Of a stretch of DNA of 64,000 nucleotides, positions 18,551-27,212 are shown piece after piece (position 1 is the first letter of the stretch; the number at the start of each line of letters is the position of its first letter). Under the pieces are notes generated by a model. The model was given only the letters and a program-made list of their open reading frames with translations, made no database searches and was not told the DNA's origin. The stretch spans positions 620,001-684,000 of the forward strand of contig JBPOEY010000001.1 in assembly GCA_051251645.1 (NCBI GenBank). Direction: 5' to 3'. The translations under genes were made by a program, and so were the position numbers. This DNA comes from Litorimonas sp051251645. Lineage in GTDB: Bacteria; Pseudomonadota; Alphaproteobacteria; Caulobacterales; Maricaulaceae.

Positions 18551-20059
18551 TCAGCCAGTCGCTTTACAATATTGATCAATAAAGGCGGCGTGGGTCGGCA
18601 TTTTCTCGGCCGCGACCGCCATCGCACGGCGCATTGAGGTTAAGCTATGGTCCACTTTCGCTTGCTCAAGGGTCGCCACGATAGGGTCGCAAACCTTCGG
18701 GACAATGTTTTGGCCCAACATCACTGCGACCCAGCTGGGACGAGAGAAGAGCTCATCCTCGTAACGAAAGACGCGACCAGCCTCACGGAACAGCTCGATT
18801 TTATGGTGCAGGCTGTCGGGGATTTCCATGGTCCGACAGTAATTCCAAAACGGACTGTCGTCGCGTTCTGTCGCGTAATAATGTAGAATAATGAAGTCCC
18901 GAACCTGATCAAATTGTTGGCGCATCTGGCGGTTATATTCTGCCACAACAACCGGTTGCAGGGCACCAGTCGGAAAGAGCGAGATGAATTTACTAATCCC
19001 CATTTGGATGAGGTAAAGTGATGTTGACTCTAACGGTTCCAAAAAGCCTGACGCTAAGCCAATGCCGATACAGTTTTTATGCCAGAATTTTTCCACGCAA
19101 CCTGTCTTGAACCGAATGGTCCGAGGGTCGCCGATCGGCGCGCCATCAAGACCTTCCATCAAAATCTTCTGGGCCTCATCGTCGCCCATAAAATCCGTAC
19201 TGTAGATGTGTCCGTTCCCGGTGCGAGACTGCGTCGGAATTCGCCATTGCCAGCCCGCTGACTGCGCCGTTGAACGGGTATAAGAGGGCAACACGTCCGT
19301 GTGTTCGCAGGCGACAGTCAGCGCCGAATTGCACGGCAGCCAATGAGCCCAATCTTCAAATCCAACGCCGAGTGTTTGGCGCATGAGAAGCGCGCGAAAC
19401 CCCGTGCAATCAAAGAAAAAATCACCCTCTATTGTTTGACCATTGTCCAAACTGAGCGTGTGAACATGTCCTGTTTCTGGGGCGAGGGCGACGGTTTCAA
19501 CTTTGCCTTCGATCCGTGTGACGCCACGTTTCTCAGCATAAAACCTTAGAAACTTCGCATATTTTGTCGCGTTGAAATGATAGGCATAGCGCAGTTTCGA
19601 CAACACAGAATTTGGATTTTGAGCCGGGTGAGTGAACTTATTGGCTTTGCCCGCTGCGGCGCAAAGACTGTAATCCTCAATCGGGTGCTCACTACCGTTT
19701 TGGTGCGATAAGAGCCAATATTGGTGAAAATCAACGCCCTGCATATCGACGCCATGTTCGCCGAATGGGTGGAAATAGCTGTCCCCCTGGCGGCCCCAAT
19801 TAGCGAACTCAATGCCAAGCTTAAAGGTGGCGTCTGTCGCTTTCATGAAATCGGCTTCGCTGATTCCTAAGAGGCGATTAAAGTTGATCATATCGGGGAT
19901 TGTGGCTTCGCCGACTCCCACTGTACCGATTTGCTCAGATTCCACCAAGGTGATCCTGACCTTGTGACTATCAAGCATGCTCGATAAGGCGGCGGCCGTC
20001 ATCCAACCGGCAGAGCCGCCGCCGACAATCACGAGGTGTTTCAGGCGGGTATCATCCAT
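18551..20059 (-). CDS. Flavin-dependent tryptophan-halogenase family protein (3rd gene of operon)
   Basis: 502 residues, paralogous to its neighbours. It shows GGGSAGWMTAAAL, EQIGTVGVGEATIPD, the catalytic-type lysine in TDATFKLGIEF (K80), GWQWRIPTQ (WxWxIP) and FLEPLESTSLYLI, so all recognised halogenase residues are kept. The start overlaps the end of the preceding degenerate paralog by 8 nt. It needs a flavin reductase partner, and none is seen in the window. Function within the glycan locus is unknown. Confidence 0.88.
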   Translation of the reverse strand: MDDTRLKHLVIVGGGSAGWMTAAALSSMLDSHKVRITLVESEQIGTVGVGEATIPDMINFNRLLGISEADFMKATDATFKLGIEFANWGRQGDSYFHPFGEHGVDMQGVDFHQYWLLSHQNGSEHPIEDYSLCAAAGKANKFTHPAQNPNSVLSKLRYAYHFNATKYAKFLRFYAEKRGVTRIEGKVETVALAPETGHVHTLSLDNGQTIEGDFFFDCTGFRALLMRQTLGVGFEDWAHWLPCNSALTVACEHTDVLPSYTRSTAQSAGWQWRIPTQSRTGNGHIYSTDFMGDDEAQKILMEGLDGAPIGDPRTIRFKTGCVEKFWHKNCIGIGLASGFLEPLESTSLYLIQMGISKFISLFPTGALQPVVVAEYNRQMRQQFDQVRDFIILHYYATERDDSPFWNYCRTMEIPDSLHHKIELFREAGRVFRYEDELFSRPSWVAVMLGQNIVPKVCDPIVATLEQAKVDHSLTSMRRAMAVAAEKMPTHAAFIDQYCKATG

Positions 20060-21509
20060 TGCGGGTATATTTTCTCTGCAAGTAGGACAGGAATTTGTTC
20101 ATATAAACGGGGTGGGGGGGCATTTTATTGACAACGGATTGAATCGTCGTCTGAAGTGCCTCCAACCGTGTATCGATAATTGCAGGATCGATCAGGGCTG
20201 CCAACGGGTCGCGTCGTCGCGGCATCCGTCCCATGCCGTCATGCAGGACCGCCCAATCGACGCCGTCAAACGGTTCATTATCATAAGCGACCAAATGTCC
20301 ACGGCTTTCATATTGCGTGAGTTTACGGACTAATTTTGGGTTATTCATCTGCGCCGCGGCAGCCTGCCAATAGGGCGTTTGCGGATAATCAGGAATGGCG
20401 AAGTGGGCTTGATTGAAAAGAGAGGCGTTGACGAAATCGTCTCGGAACAGACGATTATACTCTTGGGCTTCAATTTTCATATTCGTCGAAATGGGGAAGA
20501 GTGTGAGGATCCTGTCAATGTCACGCAGTAAAAGCTTTATCGGGCCTGTCGTAAAGGGCTCCAAGACGCTGGCGGCGTGACCGATAGCAACGCAGTTCTC
20601 GTTCCATCCGTCAGCTCGGCTTCCGAGTTCAAGGAGCGTGCTGACGTCAGTGTCCCGGTCGTCGGTCTCTGTGCGGGCTTCACTCACCGTCAGACGCTGC
20701 GCGCCAGAGCGGAGAATGACCTCTGAACGCCAGCCATAGTCACCACTGTGCACCCGCTGGACAGCGGCGCCTATGGGGGTGCTTGGCGTCTGCCTCAGTG
20801 TCGCTTTGACTGTTCGTCCGGTCTCAGTTTCAGGTTTTGTCTGGTCTTGCAATTGTGCGCGTGGGCCAGTGCAATCAATGAAGAGATCGGCGTAGAGGGT
20901 TTGGCCATCTGAGAGGGTGAGAGCCGTGATGCTTGTGTCGGCGCGTTGCACCGCTGTGATGTCCGCCGCAACAAGCGCGATAGGTCGCCGCATTGTCGAT
21001 GCTTTATAGAGCGCGCTTAGCTGTTTTGGATCAAACGCATAGCCGTATTCAGCGCGTGATAAAGGATGTGTCCCGTCTTCTGACGGATGCGCGAAAACGC
21101 CCTTCAAACCTGCTTGGGCTGAGATCAGGGATGATTGTAATGACGCATGAGGGCGTTGATGGATCAGCTTCGTAAGCGGAACGCCGTCCCAGACGGGGAG
21201 GGGTTGATGAAAGGCTTGGACCCAAGAGCGATTAGTTTGAGCCCAGCTTTGAAAATGTGTGCCGAACGCGAAGGTCGTGCCCGTGTTTAGGAGTAACTCG
21301 GGCTCAGACAATCCGATCGAGAGATGAAACGCGTAGGCCTGTGGCGGCAGCACTTGCCCGTAAAACATATCATCAACGGGATTTATGCCTGTCTCGACAA
21401 TCGTGATTTTAACGCTGTCAGGCAGGTTGCGCGCCAAGGCTGCTGCAGACATCCATAAGGCGAGACCGCTGCCGCATAGCGCAACCGTCTTTACAGGTTC
21501 AGATGTCAT
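20052..21509 (-). CDS. Degenerate tryptophan-halogenase paralog lacking the catalytic lysine (2nd gene of operon)
   Basis: 485 residues, same fold family but diverged. The FAD motif is altered to CGSGLALWMSAAAL; the segment equivalent to TFKLGIEF reads TFAFGTHF, with A81 in place of the catalytic lysine; WxWxIP is reduced to YGWRSEVIL; and EPLESTS is EPFTTGP. The frame is intact and translationally overlapped with the next gene, which argues against a dead pseudogene. It may bind flavin without halogenating, act as a partner subunit, or catalyse another reaction. No function can be assigned. Confidence 0.75.
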   Translation of the reverse strand: MTSEPVKTVALCGSGLALWMSAAALARNLPDSVKITIVETGINPVDDMFYGQVLPPQAYAFHLSIGLSEPELLLNTGTTFAFGTHFQSWAQTNRSWVQAFHQPLPVWDGVPLTKLIHQRPHASLQSSLISAQAGLKGVFAHPSEDGTHPLSRAEYGYAFDPKQLSALYKASTMRRPIALVAADITAVQRADTSITALTLSDGQTLYADLFIDCTGPRAQLQDQTKPETETGRTVKATLRQTPSTPIGAAVQRVHSGDYGWRSEVILRSGAQRLTVSEARTETDDRDTDVSTLLELGSRADGWNENCVAIGHAASVLEPFTTGPIKLLLRDIDRILTLFPISTNMKIEAQEYNRLFRDDFVNASLFNQAHFAIPDYPQTPYWQAAAAQMNNPKLVRKLTQYESRGHLVAYDNEPFDGVDWAVLHDGMGRMPRRRDPLAALIDPAIIDTRLEALQTTIQSVVNKMPPHPVYMNKFLSYLQRKYTRNG

Positions 21510-21528
21510 GGCATGGATCGCAATCCTG

Positions 21529-23070
21529 TCATGATGATGCGCTGCGGGTCGTTGACGCTAACCCGCCCATGGTTTCGAGAAAGCTGACATGATCGGGCGC
21601 GCGCGCAACCGCGCTTTGGATTGAACGATGTAAGTTTTCAGTTTCACTGTGCAATGTGTCGGCACTCAGACGGTTCAGACGGGGATCTTCGGCGCGCGGT
21701 AAAATGCGTTGCCCCGCAAAGACGGCAATCCAACTAGGGGGCAGGAAGACGCTAAATTCATAGGCGGGAACATGGCCTCGGTGTGTCCATGCGTCGATTT
21801 TGGATTGGAGGCTATCGGGTAAAGTGAGGCTTTGGAAATGACGCCACATCTCACTATCATCACGTTCGGTCGCCACATAGTGCAGTAAGAGGAAGTCGCG
21901 CACACGTTCGAAATTCATCGCCATGCGTTCATTATATTCGTCCTGATCAGACAGTTCGAAAGAACGGTCAGGGAAAAGCTCGAGCAGGGCGGTAATGCCT
22001 TCTTGGATGAAATGAATTGAGGTCGACTCTAAGGGTTCCAAGAAACCAGCAGAGAGACCGATGGACACGACATTTTTATTCCAAAACAGATTGCGCCGCC
22101 CGGTGGAGAAGTAAAGTTGTTTAGGGGCGGTGAGCAGGTCCCCGTCCACGCCACCCAACATTTGCGCGGTCGCTTCATCGTCAGAAATATATTCGCTGCA
22201 ATAGACGTGGCCGTTGCCCGTTCTGTGCTGTAGAGGAATTCGCCATTGCCACCCTGCTGTGCGGGCCGTGGAGCGTGTATAAGGCGGAATGTCACCAACG
22301 GTCTTGCTCTGTACCGCGACGGCGCGGTTACAGGGCAGCCACTCACTCCAATCTTGATAGCCTGTCTGGAGGCATTGTTCGATGAGCAGGCCGCGGAACC
22401 CGGAGCAGTCAATAAAAAGCTCGCCGCTGACGTCTTCACCGGACTCGAGGTGCAGCGTGTTCACATGACCCGTCTCTGGGTCTTGCACGGCGGTAACGAC
22501 TGTACCTTCAATCCGTGTGACGCCGCGATCTTCTGCAAACTTCCGTAGGAACTTTGCATAGAGAATAGAGTCAAATTGATAGGCGTAGCCAAAGGAAGAT
22601 TCGATCTTCGCAGGGTCTGGATCTGGATGATGAAACCGTCCATTCTGCGCGGCGATAATCGGGTAAGAAAATTCATCCAGCGGCGTTTTCAAACCGGACC
22701 GACGCAAGCTGTTCCAGACATGGTGGAAATCGACCCCCTCAATGGCGTGCCCAAAATCGCCAAATGGATGGATGTAGCTGTCACCGAGCTTGCCCCAATC
22801 GCAAAACTCAATCCCGAGTTTGAACGTTGCATTGGTCGCGCGCATAAATTCGGCTTCATCAATGCCAAGCGCCTGATTGAAAAAACGAATATGCGGCAGC
22901 GTCGCTTCGCCGACCCCGACGGTGCCGATTTGTTCGGACTCAATGAGTGTCATACGAACATCAGAATCACGAAATTTGAAAGCTAAAGCGGCGGCCGTCA
23001 TCCAACCCGCTGTACCGCCACCTAAAATGCAAACGGACGTAATCTGCATCTGCGGTGCTTGGTCATTCAT
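21529..23070 (-). CDS. Flavin-dependent tryptophan-halogenase family protein (1st gene of operon)
   Basis: 513 residues from ATG at 23070, with GGGTAGWMTAAAL, TVGVGEATLPHIRFF, TNATFKLGIEF (K84), GWQWRIPLQ and FLEPLESTSIHFI, the full halogenase residue set. The frame is open to 23175, but that extension has no good start. The ATG at 23070 overlaps the stop of a 27-codon ORF with a strong ribosome site, suggesting translational coupling. A LacI-type operator lies about 107 bp upstream. It heads a four-gene operon running to 17038. Confidence 0.87.
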   Translation of the reverse strand: MNDQAPQMQITSVCILGGGTAGWMTAAALAFKFRDSDVRMTLIESEQIGTVGVGEATLPHIRFFNQALGIDEAEFMRATNATFKLGIEFCDWGKLGDSYIHPFGDFGHAIEGVDFHHVWNSLRRSGLKTPLDEFSYPIIAAQNGRFHHPDPDPAKIESSFGYAYQFDSILYAKFLRKFAEDRGVTRIEGTVVTAVQDPETGHVNTLHLESGEDVSGELFIDCSGFRGLLIEQCLQTGYQDWSEWLPCNRAVAVQSKTVGDIPPYTRSTARTAGWQWRIPLQHRTGNGHVYCSEYISDDEATAQMLGGVDGDLLTAPKQLYFSTGRRNLFWNKNVVSIGLSAGFLEPLESTSIHFIQEGITALLELFPDRSFELSDQDEYNERMAMNFERVRDFLLLHYVATERDDSEMWRHFQSLTLPDSLQSKIDAWTHRGHVPAYEFSVFLPPSWIAVFAGQRILPRAEDPRLNRLSADTLHSETENLHRSIQSAVARAPDHVSFLETMGGLASTTRSASS

Positions 23071-23150
23071 GATTGCAGAGACTTCGAAGTCATAACACAA
23101 GGCCGATAAGGTAAAATTTCGATGCTGGCGGATAGGTCTGAACTTGACAT
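23067..23150 (-). CDS. Possible 27-residue leader peptide before the halogenase operon
   Basis: A short frame starts MSSSDLSASIEILPYRPCVM and ends in TGA overlapping the halogenase ATG (ATGA). It has the best ribosome site of the region, AGGAGAG a few bases before its ATG, whereas the halogenase ATG has only a weak one. The simplest reading is a translated leader that couples ribosomes into the halogenase gene. No known family is recognised and conservation cannot be tested here. Confidence 0.4.
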   Translation of the reverse strand: MSSSDLSASIEILPYRPCVMTSKSLQS

Positions 23151-23176
23151 GCTTCTCTCCTGTTAGCATCGACAAG

Positions 23177-23194
23177 AATGTTAGCGTTCGCTTT
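23177..23194 (+). promoter_or_regulatory. Candidate LacI-family operator, halogenase/regulator divergent promoter
   Basis: AATGTTAGCGTTCGCTTT matches the operator pattern, and its left part GACAAGAATGTTAGCG is identical to the receptor promoter at 13680-13695. It lies between the halogenase operon and the lacI-like gene and may serve both. Confidence 0.6.
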
Positions 23195-23311
23195 CAGGAA
23201 TCTCCGGCACTTTGTCAAACACATGATTGCAAGTTCGCCGGAAAGATAATATTTAAGAGCTCTGTGATCGTTCACGCGTGATGACAGATTGAAGGTAGGG
23301 GTCGCGAGAAC

Positions 23312-24346
23312 ATGACAGAGTCTCGCCATAGTGTGACCATCAAAGAGGTGGCCGAACGCGCAGGGGTCTCTTTGATGACCGTGTCGCGTGTTGTGAATGA
23401 CAAGGGGCTGGTCAAAGACGCGACACGGGAAAAGGTTCAAAAGGCGATTGAGGACCTTAACTATCGTCCCAATATCAGCGCGCGCCGCTTAGCTGGGGGA
23501 AAAGCCCTCTTCGTGGGTCTCGTTTATCATAACCCCTCTCCAGGCTATCTGACCAAAATTCTCTTAGGCAGCCTGAGTGCGTGCCGCCGTAATGGCCATC
23601 ACTTGCTCCTTGAGGATCTTGGCGAAAAGACACCTGATAGTGAACCGAAAGAAATGGCGCGGTCTTTAAAAGCCGCGGGCTTGGACGGCGTTATCATCAC
23701 ACCACCCATGTCTAACCATATGCCTTTTATCGAAGCGATTGAGGCGGCGGGGCTTCCTGTTGTTCGTGTTGCGCCGGATAATATTCACACGCAAAAACCG
23801 CGCATCGCCATGGATGATGTTCTGGCGGCTCGACAAATGCTTCAGCATTTGGTGGATCAAGGCCACAACCGGATTGGCTTTGTTAAGGGGCCGAGTGACC
23901 ACCCGTCGGCACATCACCGATTTGAGGGCTTCGCGTCGGGTATGGCGGAAAATAATCTCGCTCTCGAAGACGCTTTGATTCACGAGGGTGATTTTACATA
24001 CCGATCCGGCCTCGATGCCGGGCGTGCTCTGCTGTCGCTGGACCATCCGCCGACAGCGATCTTTGCGAGTAATGATGATATGGCCGCAGGGCTTGTGGCC
24101 TCCGCGCACATGTTGGGATTGAAAGTGCCGGACGACATATCTGTGGCTGGATTCGATGATACAGAGCTGGCAACAAATATCTGGCCGGAGCTCACAACTA
24201 TCCAGCAACCGATTGTTGAGATGTCCCGCAGAGCGGTCGAATTGCTCATCGCCGTCATCAGGAATGATACAGATACGATTAATGAGCACCGTGGGCTGAT
24301 GGACTTCAAGCTTATGAGCCGTGATTCCGTCCAGCCAAAAGATTAG
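23312..24346 (+). CDS. LacI-family transcriptional regulator, probable local regulator of hemicellulose/xylose use
   Basis: 344 residues with an N-terminal LacI helix-turn-helix, VTIKEVAERAGVSLMTVSRV, and hinge NYRPNISARRLAGGK, followed by a periplasmic-binding-like sensor (FVGLVYHNPSPGY, GLDGVIITPP, AIFASNDDMAAGLVASAHML, VAGFDDTELAT). It binds DNA as a dimer and releases or binds it on sensing a sugar. Six related 18-bp palindromes in the window are candidate targets, one on each side of this gene. Being next to xylBA suggests xylose or a xylo-oligosaccharide as effector, which is inference. Confidence 0.9.
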   Translation: MTESRHSVTIKEVAERAGVSLMTVSRVVNDKGLVKDATREKVQKAIEDLNYRPNISARRLAGGKALFVGLVYHNPSPGYLTKILLGSLSACRRNGHHLLLEDLGEKTPDSEPKEMARSLKAAGLDGVIITPPMSNHMPFIEAIEAAGLPVVRVAPDNIHTQKPRIAMDDVLAARQMLQHLVDQGHNRIGFVKGPSDHPSAHHRFEGFASGMAENNLALEDALIHEGDFTYRSGLDAGRALLSLDHPPTAIFASNDDMAAGLVASAHMLGLKVPDDISVAGFDDTELATNIWPELTTIQQPIVEMSRRAVELLIAVIRNDTDTINEHRGLMDFKLMSRDSVQPKD

Positions 24347-24380
24347 GATGTAAGTTAAGAAGTCACATTTGACTTATAAA

Positions 24381-24398
24381 AATGATAGCGCTATCATT
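24381..24398 (+). promoter_or_regulatory. LacI-family operator, perfect palindrome before xylBA
   Basis: AATGATAGCGCTATCATT is a perfect 18-bp palindrome with a central CG-containing core, typical of LacI operators. It lies 18 bp before the TTG start of xylB, so a bound protein would block the promoter. It is the best member of the six-site set. Confidence 0.8.
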
Positions 24399-24415
24399 TT
24401 TGGGGAGAATAGAGT

Positions 24416-25876
24416 TTGTATCTGGGAATCGACATAGGCACATCTGGCGTCAAGGCGGTCATCGTCGATGATACAGGCACGGTTTTATCCGAAGGGCACG
24501 CGCCGCTGACTGTGACGCGCCCAAAGCCACTCCATTCTGAACAGGATCCGTCGGATTGGTGGGACGCCACGAATGCGGCCGTCATGGCGCTAGATGCACG
24601 GATGCGTCGCGCGGTAACCGCTATCGGACTGGCGGGGCAGATGCACGGAGCGACGCTCATCGGGGAAGATGACAAACCCTTGCGTCCGGCCATTTTATGG
24701 AATGATGGGCGGAGTTCTGCCGAATGCCAGGCCTTAGAAACTTCAGTCTCGGAATTGCGGAAAATTACGGGCAATTGCGCCATGCCCGGTTTCACAGCCC
24801 CCAAACTGCTCTGGGTCAAAAATCATGAACCGGACGTTTTCTTGAAGATAAGCAAAGTCCTCCTACCGAAAGACTATGTCCGCCTCTGTATGACGGGAGA
24901 TTATGCATCTGACATGTCAGACTCGGCGGGAACGCTATGGCTCGACGTCAAAAAACGTCAATGGTCAGACCTCCTATTGGACGCCACCGGATTGTCCTTG
25001 GGTCATATGCCTCGCGTCTATGAAGGTACGGAAATCACAGGTCGTTTACGCGGCGAAACCGCGGCGGCCTGGGGCATGGACCGGGTGGATGTCGTCGCCG
25101 GTGGCGGGGACAACGCTGCTGGCGCTGTGGGGTCCGGTGTGGTCGAAACCGGCGACGGGTTTTTGTCGTTAGGAACCTCCGGTGTGATCTTCTTGGCGGA
25201 TGATGCCTACCGACCTCATCCTGAGGGCGGTATCCATACATTCTGTCATGCGCTGCCCAACCGGTGGCATCAAATGGCGGTGATGCTGAGCGCGGCCAGT
25301 GCGGTTGACTGGGTCGCGGGGCTTTGCGGCTTCGAGACGCCTGCGGCGCTTTACGCCACAGCGGAGAAGGCTAACACCTTTTCGCGTGGCGAGATGTTCC
25401 TCCCTTATCTATCGGGTGAAAGAACCCCGCATAATAATCCAGATGCGCAAGGCGTCTTCTTTGGACTGACTCATGCGACAGGCGCGGCGGAAATGGCGCA
25501 GGCGGCCTTAGAGGGCGTGGCGTTTGGCCTGGCGGATGGGATTGATGCCCTCCGCGCGTCTGGGGCCGACATTCAAACATTGTCTGTCATCGGGGGGGGG
25601 TCTAAATCCGCCTATTGGGGCAAAACCCTCGCCTCTGTTTTCGACATTCCATTGATCTATCGCGACAGCGGATCGGTCGGGCCGGCTTACGGCGCGGCGC
25701 GATTGGCGCGTTTGGGTGTGACGCAGGACGCGATTGCGGATGTTTGCCAAGCCCCACCCATTATTGATGTTGTTGAGCCCGATACAGAGATGCGGGACTA
25801 TTTTGCGGATCGCCTTGTGTTGTTCCGCTCGCTTTATGCTTCTTTATCTGGGGCATTTCAGGAGAACCAGCGGTGA
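24416..25876 (+). CDS. xylB: Xylulokinase
   Basis: Phosphorylates D-xylulose to xylulose 5-phosphate for the pentose phosphate pathway. 486 residues of the FGGY kinase fold: YLGIDIGTSGVKAVIVDD at the N-terminus, LAGQMHGATL typical of xylulokinases, PAILWNDGRS, the catalytic region VAGGGDNAAGAVGSG and the C-terminal IGGGSKSAYWGKTLASVF. Start is TTG with GGGGAGA upstream; no better in-frame start is near. It overlaps xylA by 4 nt and follows the operator at 24381. Confidence 0.93.
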   Translation: MYLGIDIGTSGVKAVIVDDTGTVLSEGHAPLTVTRPKPLHSEQDPSDWWDATNAAVMALDARMRRAVTAIGLAGQMHGATLIGEDDKPLRPAILWNDGRSSAECQALETSVSELRKITGNCAMPGFTAPKLLWVKNHEPDVFLKISKVLLPKDYVRLCMTGDYASDMSDSAGTLWLDVKKRQWSDLLLDATGLSLGHMPRVYEGTEITGRLRGETAAAWGMDRVDVVAGGGDNAAGAVGSGVVETGDGFLSLGTSGVIFLADDAYRPHPEGGIHTFCHALPNRWHQMAVMLSAASAVDWVAGLCGFETPAALYATAEKANTFSRGEMFLPYLSGERTPHNNPDAQGVFFGLTHATGAAEMAQAALEGVAFGLADGIDALRASGADIQTLSVIGGGSKSAYWGKTLASVFDIPLIYRDSGSVGPAYGAARLARLGVTQDAIADVCQAPPIIDVVEPDTEMRDYFADRLVLFRSLYASLSGAFQENQR

Positions 25877-27192
25877 GCCATCCTTACTTTAAAGACATTC
25901 CGAAGATCGCTTTTGAAGGGTCTGAGAGCGAAAATCCATTCGCGTTTAAGCATTATGACAAGTCCAAAGTGCTGCTCGGTAAAACGATGGAAGATCACCT
26001 TCGTGTTGCAGTGTGTTATTGGCATAGTTTCTGTTGGGACGGGTTTGATGTGTTCGGCGGGGGGACGTTTAATCGGCCTTGGCACGGAGCCGTCAGTGAT
26101 AATCAAGCCGCTTTGGCCAAGCTTGATGCGGCCTTTTCCTTCTTTGAAAAGCTCGGCAATCCATTTTTCTGTTTCCACGATACTGACGTAATGGCGGCGG
26201 CGGAAACGCCGCGTGAGCATGTTGAGAACTTCCGGTTTATTGTCGACGCGATAGAGAAGAAGATGGACGGCTCAAATGTCGATCTGTTGTGGGGCACGGC
26301 CAATATGTTCTCCCACCCGCGCTATATGGCGGGCGCGTCAACCAACCCTGACCCAGATGTCGTCGCTTTCTCTGCTTTGCAAGTGAAGGAGGCTCTTGAA
26401 GCCACACACCGTTTGGGCGGCTCCGGTTATGTGCTGTGGGGTGGGCGCGAAGGCTATGACACGATCTTAAACACGAATGTTAAACAGGAAATGGACCAGT
26501 TGGGACGCTTCCTCAATATGGCGGTCGAGCATAAGCATAAGATTGGATTTAAAGGCGATATTTGGATCGAGCCAAAGCCGCACGAGCCGACCAAGCATCA
26601 ATATGATCGCGACGTGGCGACCGTTTATGGTTTCCTCAAAGAGTATGGTCTGGAGAATGAAGTCGGCGTCAATATCGAACCGAACCATGCCACTTTGGCC
26701 GGACATAGTTTCGAGCACGAGATCGAAATGGCCAATGCGTTTGGGATTTTCGGCTCCATCGATTTCAATCGCGGTGATCCACAAAATGGCTGGGACACAG
26801 ACCAATTCCCCAATGATCTGCGCGAAAATACCATGGCGCTGTATTACATTCTCAAAGGCGGCGGGTTTAAAAATGGTGGGGCGAATTTCGACGCCAAAGT
26901 CAGACGTCAGAGCCGGGATGGGGAAGATTTGTTCCATGCCCATATTGGCGGGATGGACTTGCTCGCGCGCGCTCTAGAAAATGCGGTTGCTTTGATTGAG
27001 TCTGAAAAGCTGAGTTCATTTGTCGAGGACCGCTATGCCGGCTGGGACGCAGGTGTTGGCAAAAAAATGATGGACGGATCGATGGATCTTGACGTGATGG
27101 CGGCTCATGCGCTTTTGCAAAATGTCTCCCCAGAACCGCGCTCGGGACGCCAAGAATTCCTCGAGAATATCGTCACCGCCGCCGTCCGTTAA
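25873..27192 (+). CDS. xylA: Xylose isomerase
   Basis: Interconverts D-xylose and D-xylulose using divalent metal ions. 439 residues, the usual length of class II enzymes. Visible signatures are YWHSFCWDGFDVFG, FFCFHDTDVM (active-site His), VLWGGREGYDTILNTN, WIEPKPHEPTKHQYD (metal-binding Glu), GVNIEPNHATLAGH and GSIDFNRGDPQNGWDTDQFP. The GTG start lies inside the xylB stop (GTGA), a translational coupling. The GH3 gene follows 20 bp later in the same operon. Confidence 0.96.
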   Translation: MSHPYFKDIPKIAFEGSESENPFAFKHYDKSKVLLGKTMEDHLRVAVCYWHSFCWDGFDVFGGGTFNRPWHGAVSDNQAALAKLDAAFSFFEKLGNPFFCFHDTDVMAAAETPREHVENFRFIVDAIEKKMDGSNVDLLWGTANMFSHPRYMAGASTNPDPDVVAFSALQVKEALEATHRLGGSGYVLWGGREGYDTILNTNVKQEMDQLGRFLNMAVEHKHKIGFKGDIWIEPKPHEPTKHQYDRDVATVYGFLKEYGLENEVGVNIEPNHATLAGHSFEHEIEMANAFGIFGSIDFNRGDPQNGWDTDQFPNDLRENTMALYYILKGGGFKNGGANFDAKVRRQSRDGEDLFHAHIGGMDLLARALENAVALIESEKLSSFVEDRYAGWDAGVGKKMMDGSMDLDVMAAHALLQNVSPEPRSGRQEFLENIVTAAVR

Positions 27193-27212
27193 ACCACACG
27201 CAGGATTCCATT

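Noticed and set aside
23666..24289. 207-codon open frame on the - strand
   Set aside because: It is antisense to the LacI sensor domain; composition and lack of motifs mark it as a shadow.
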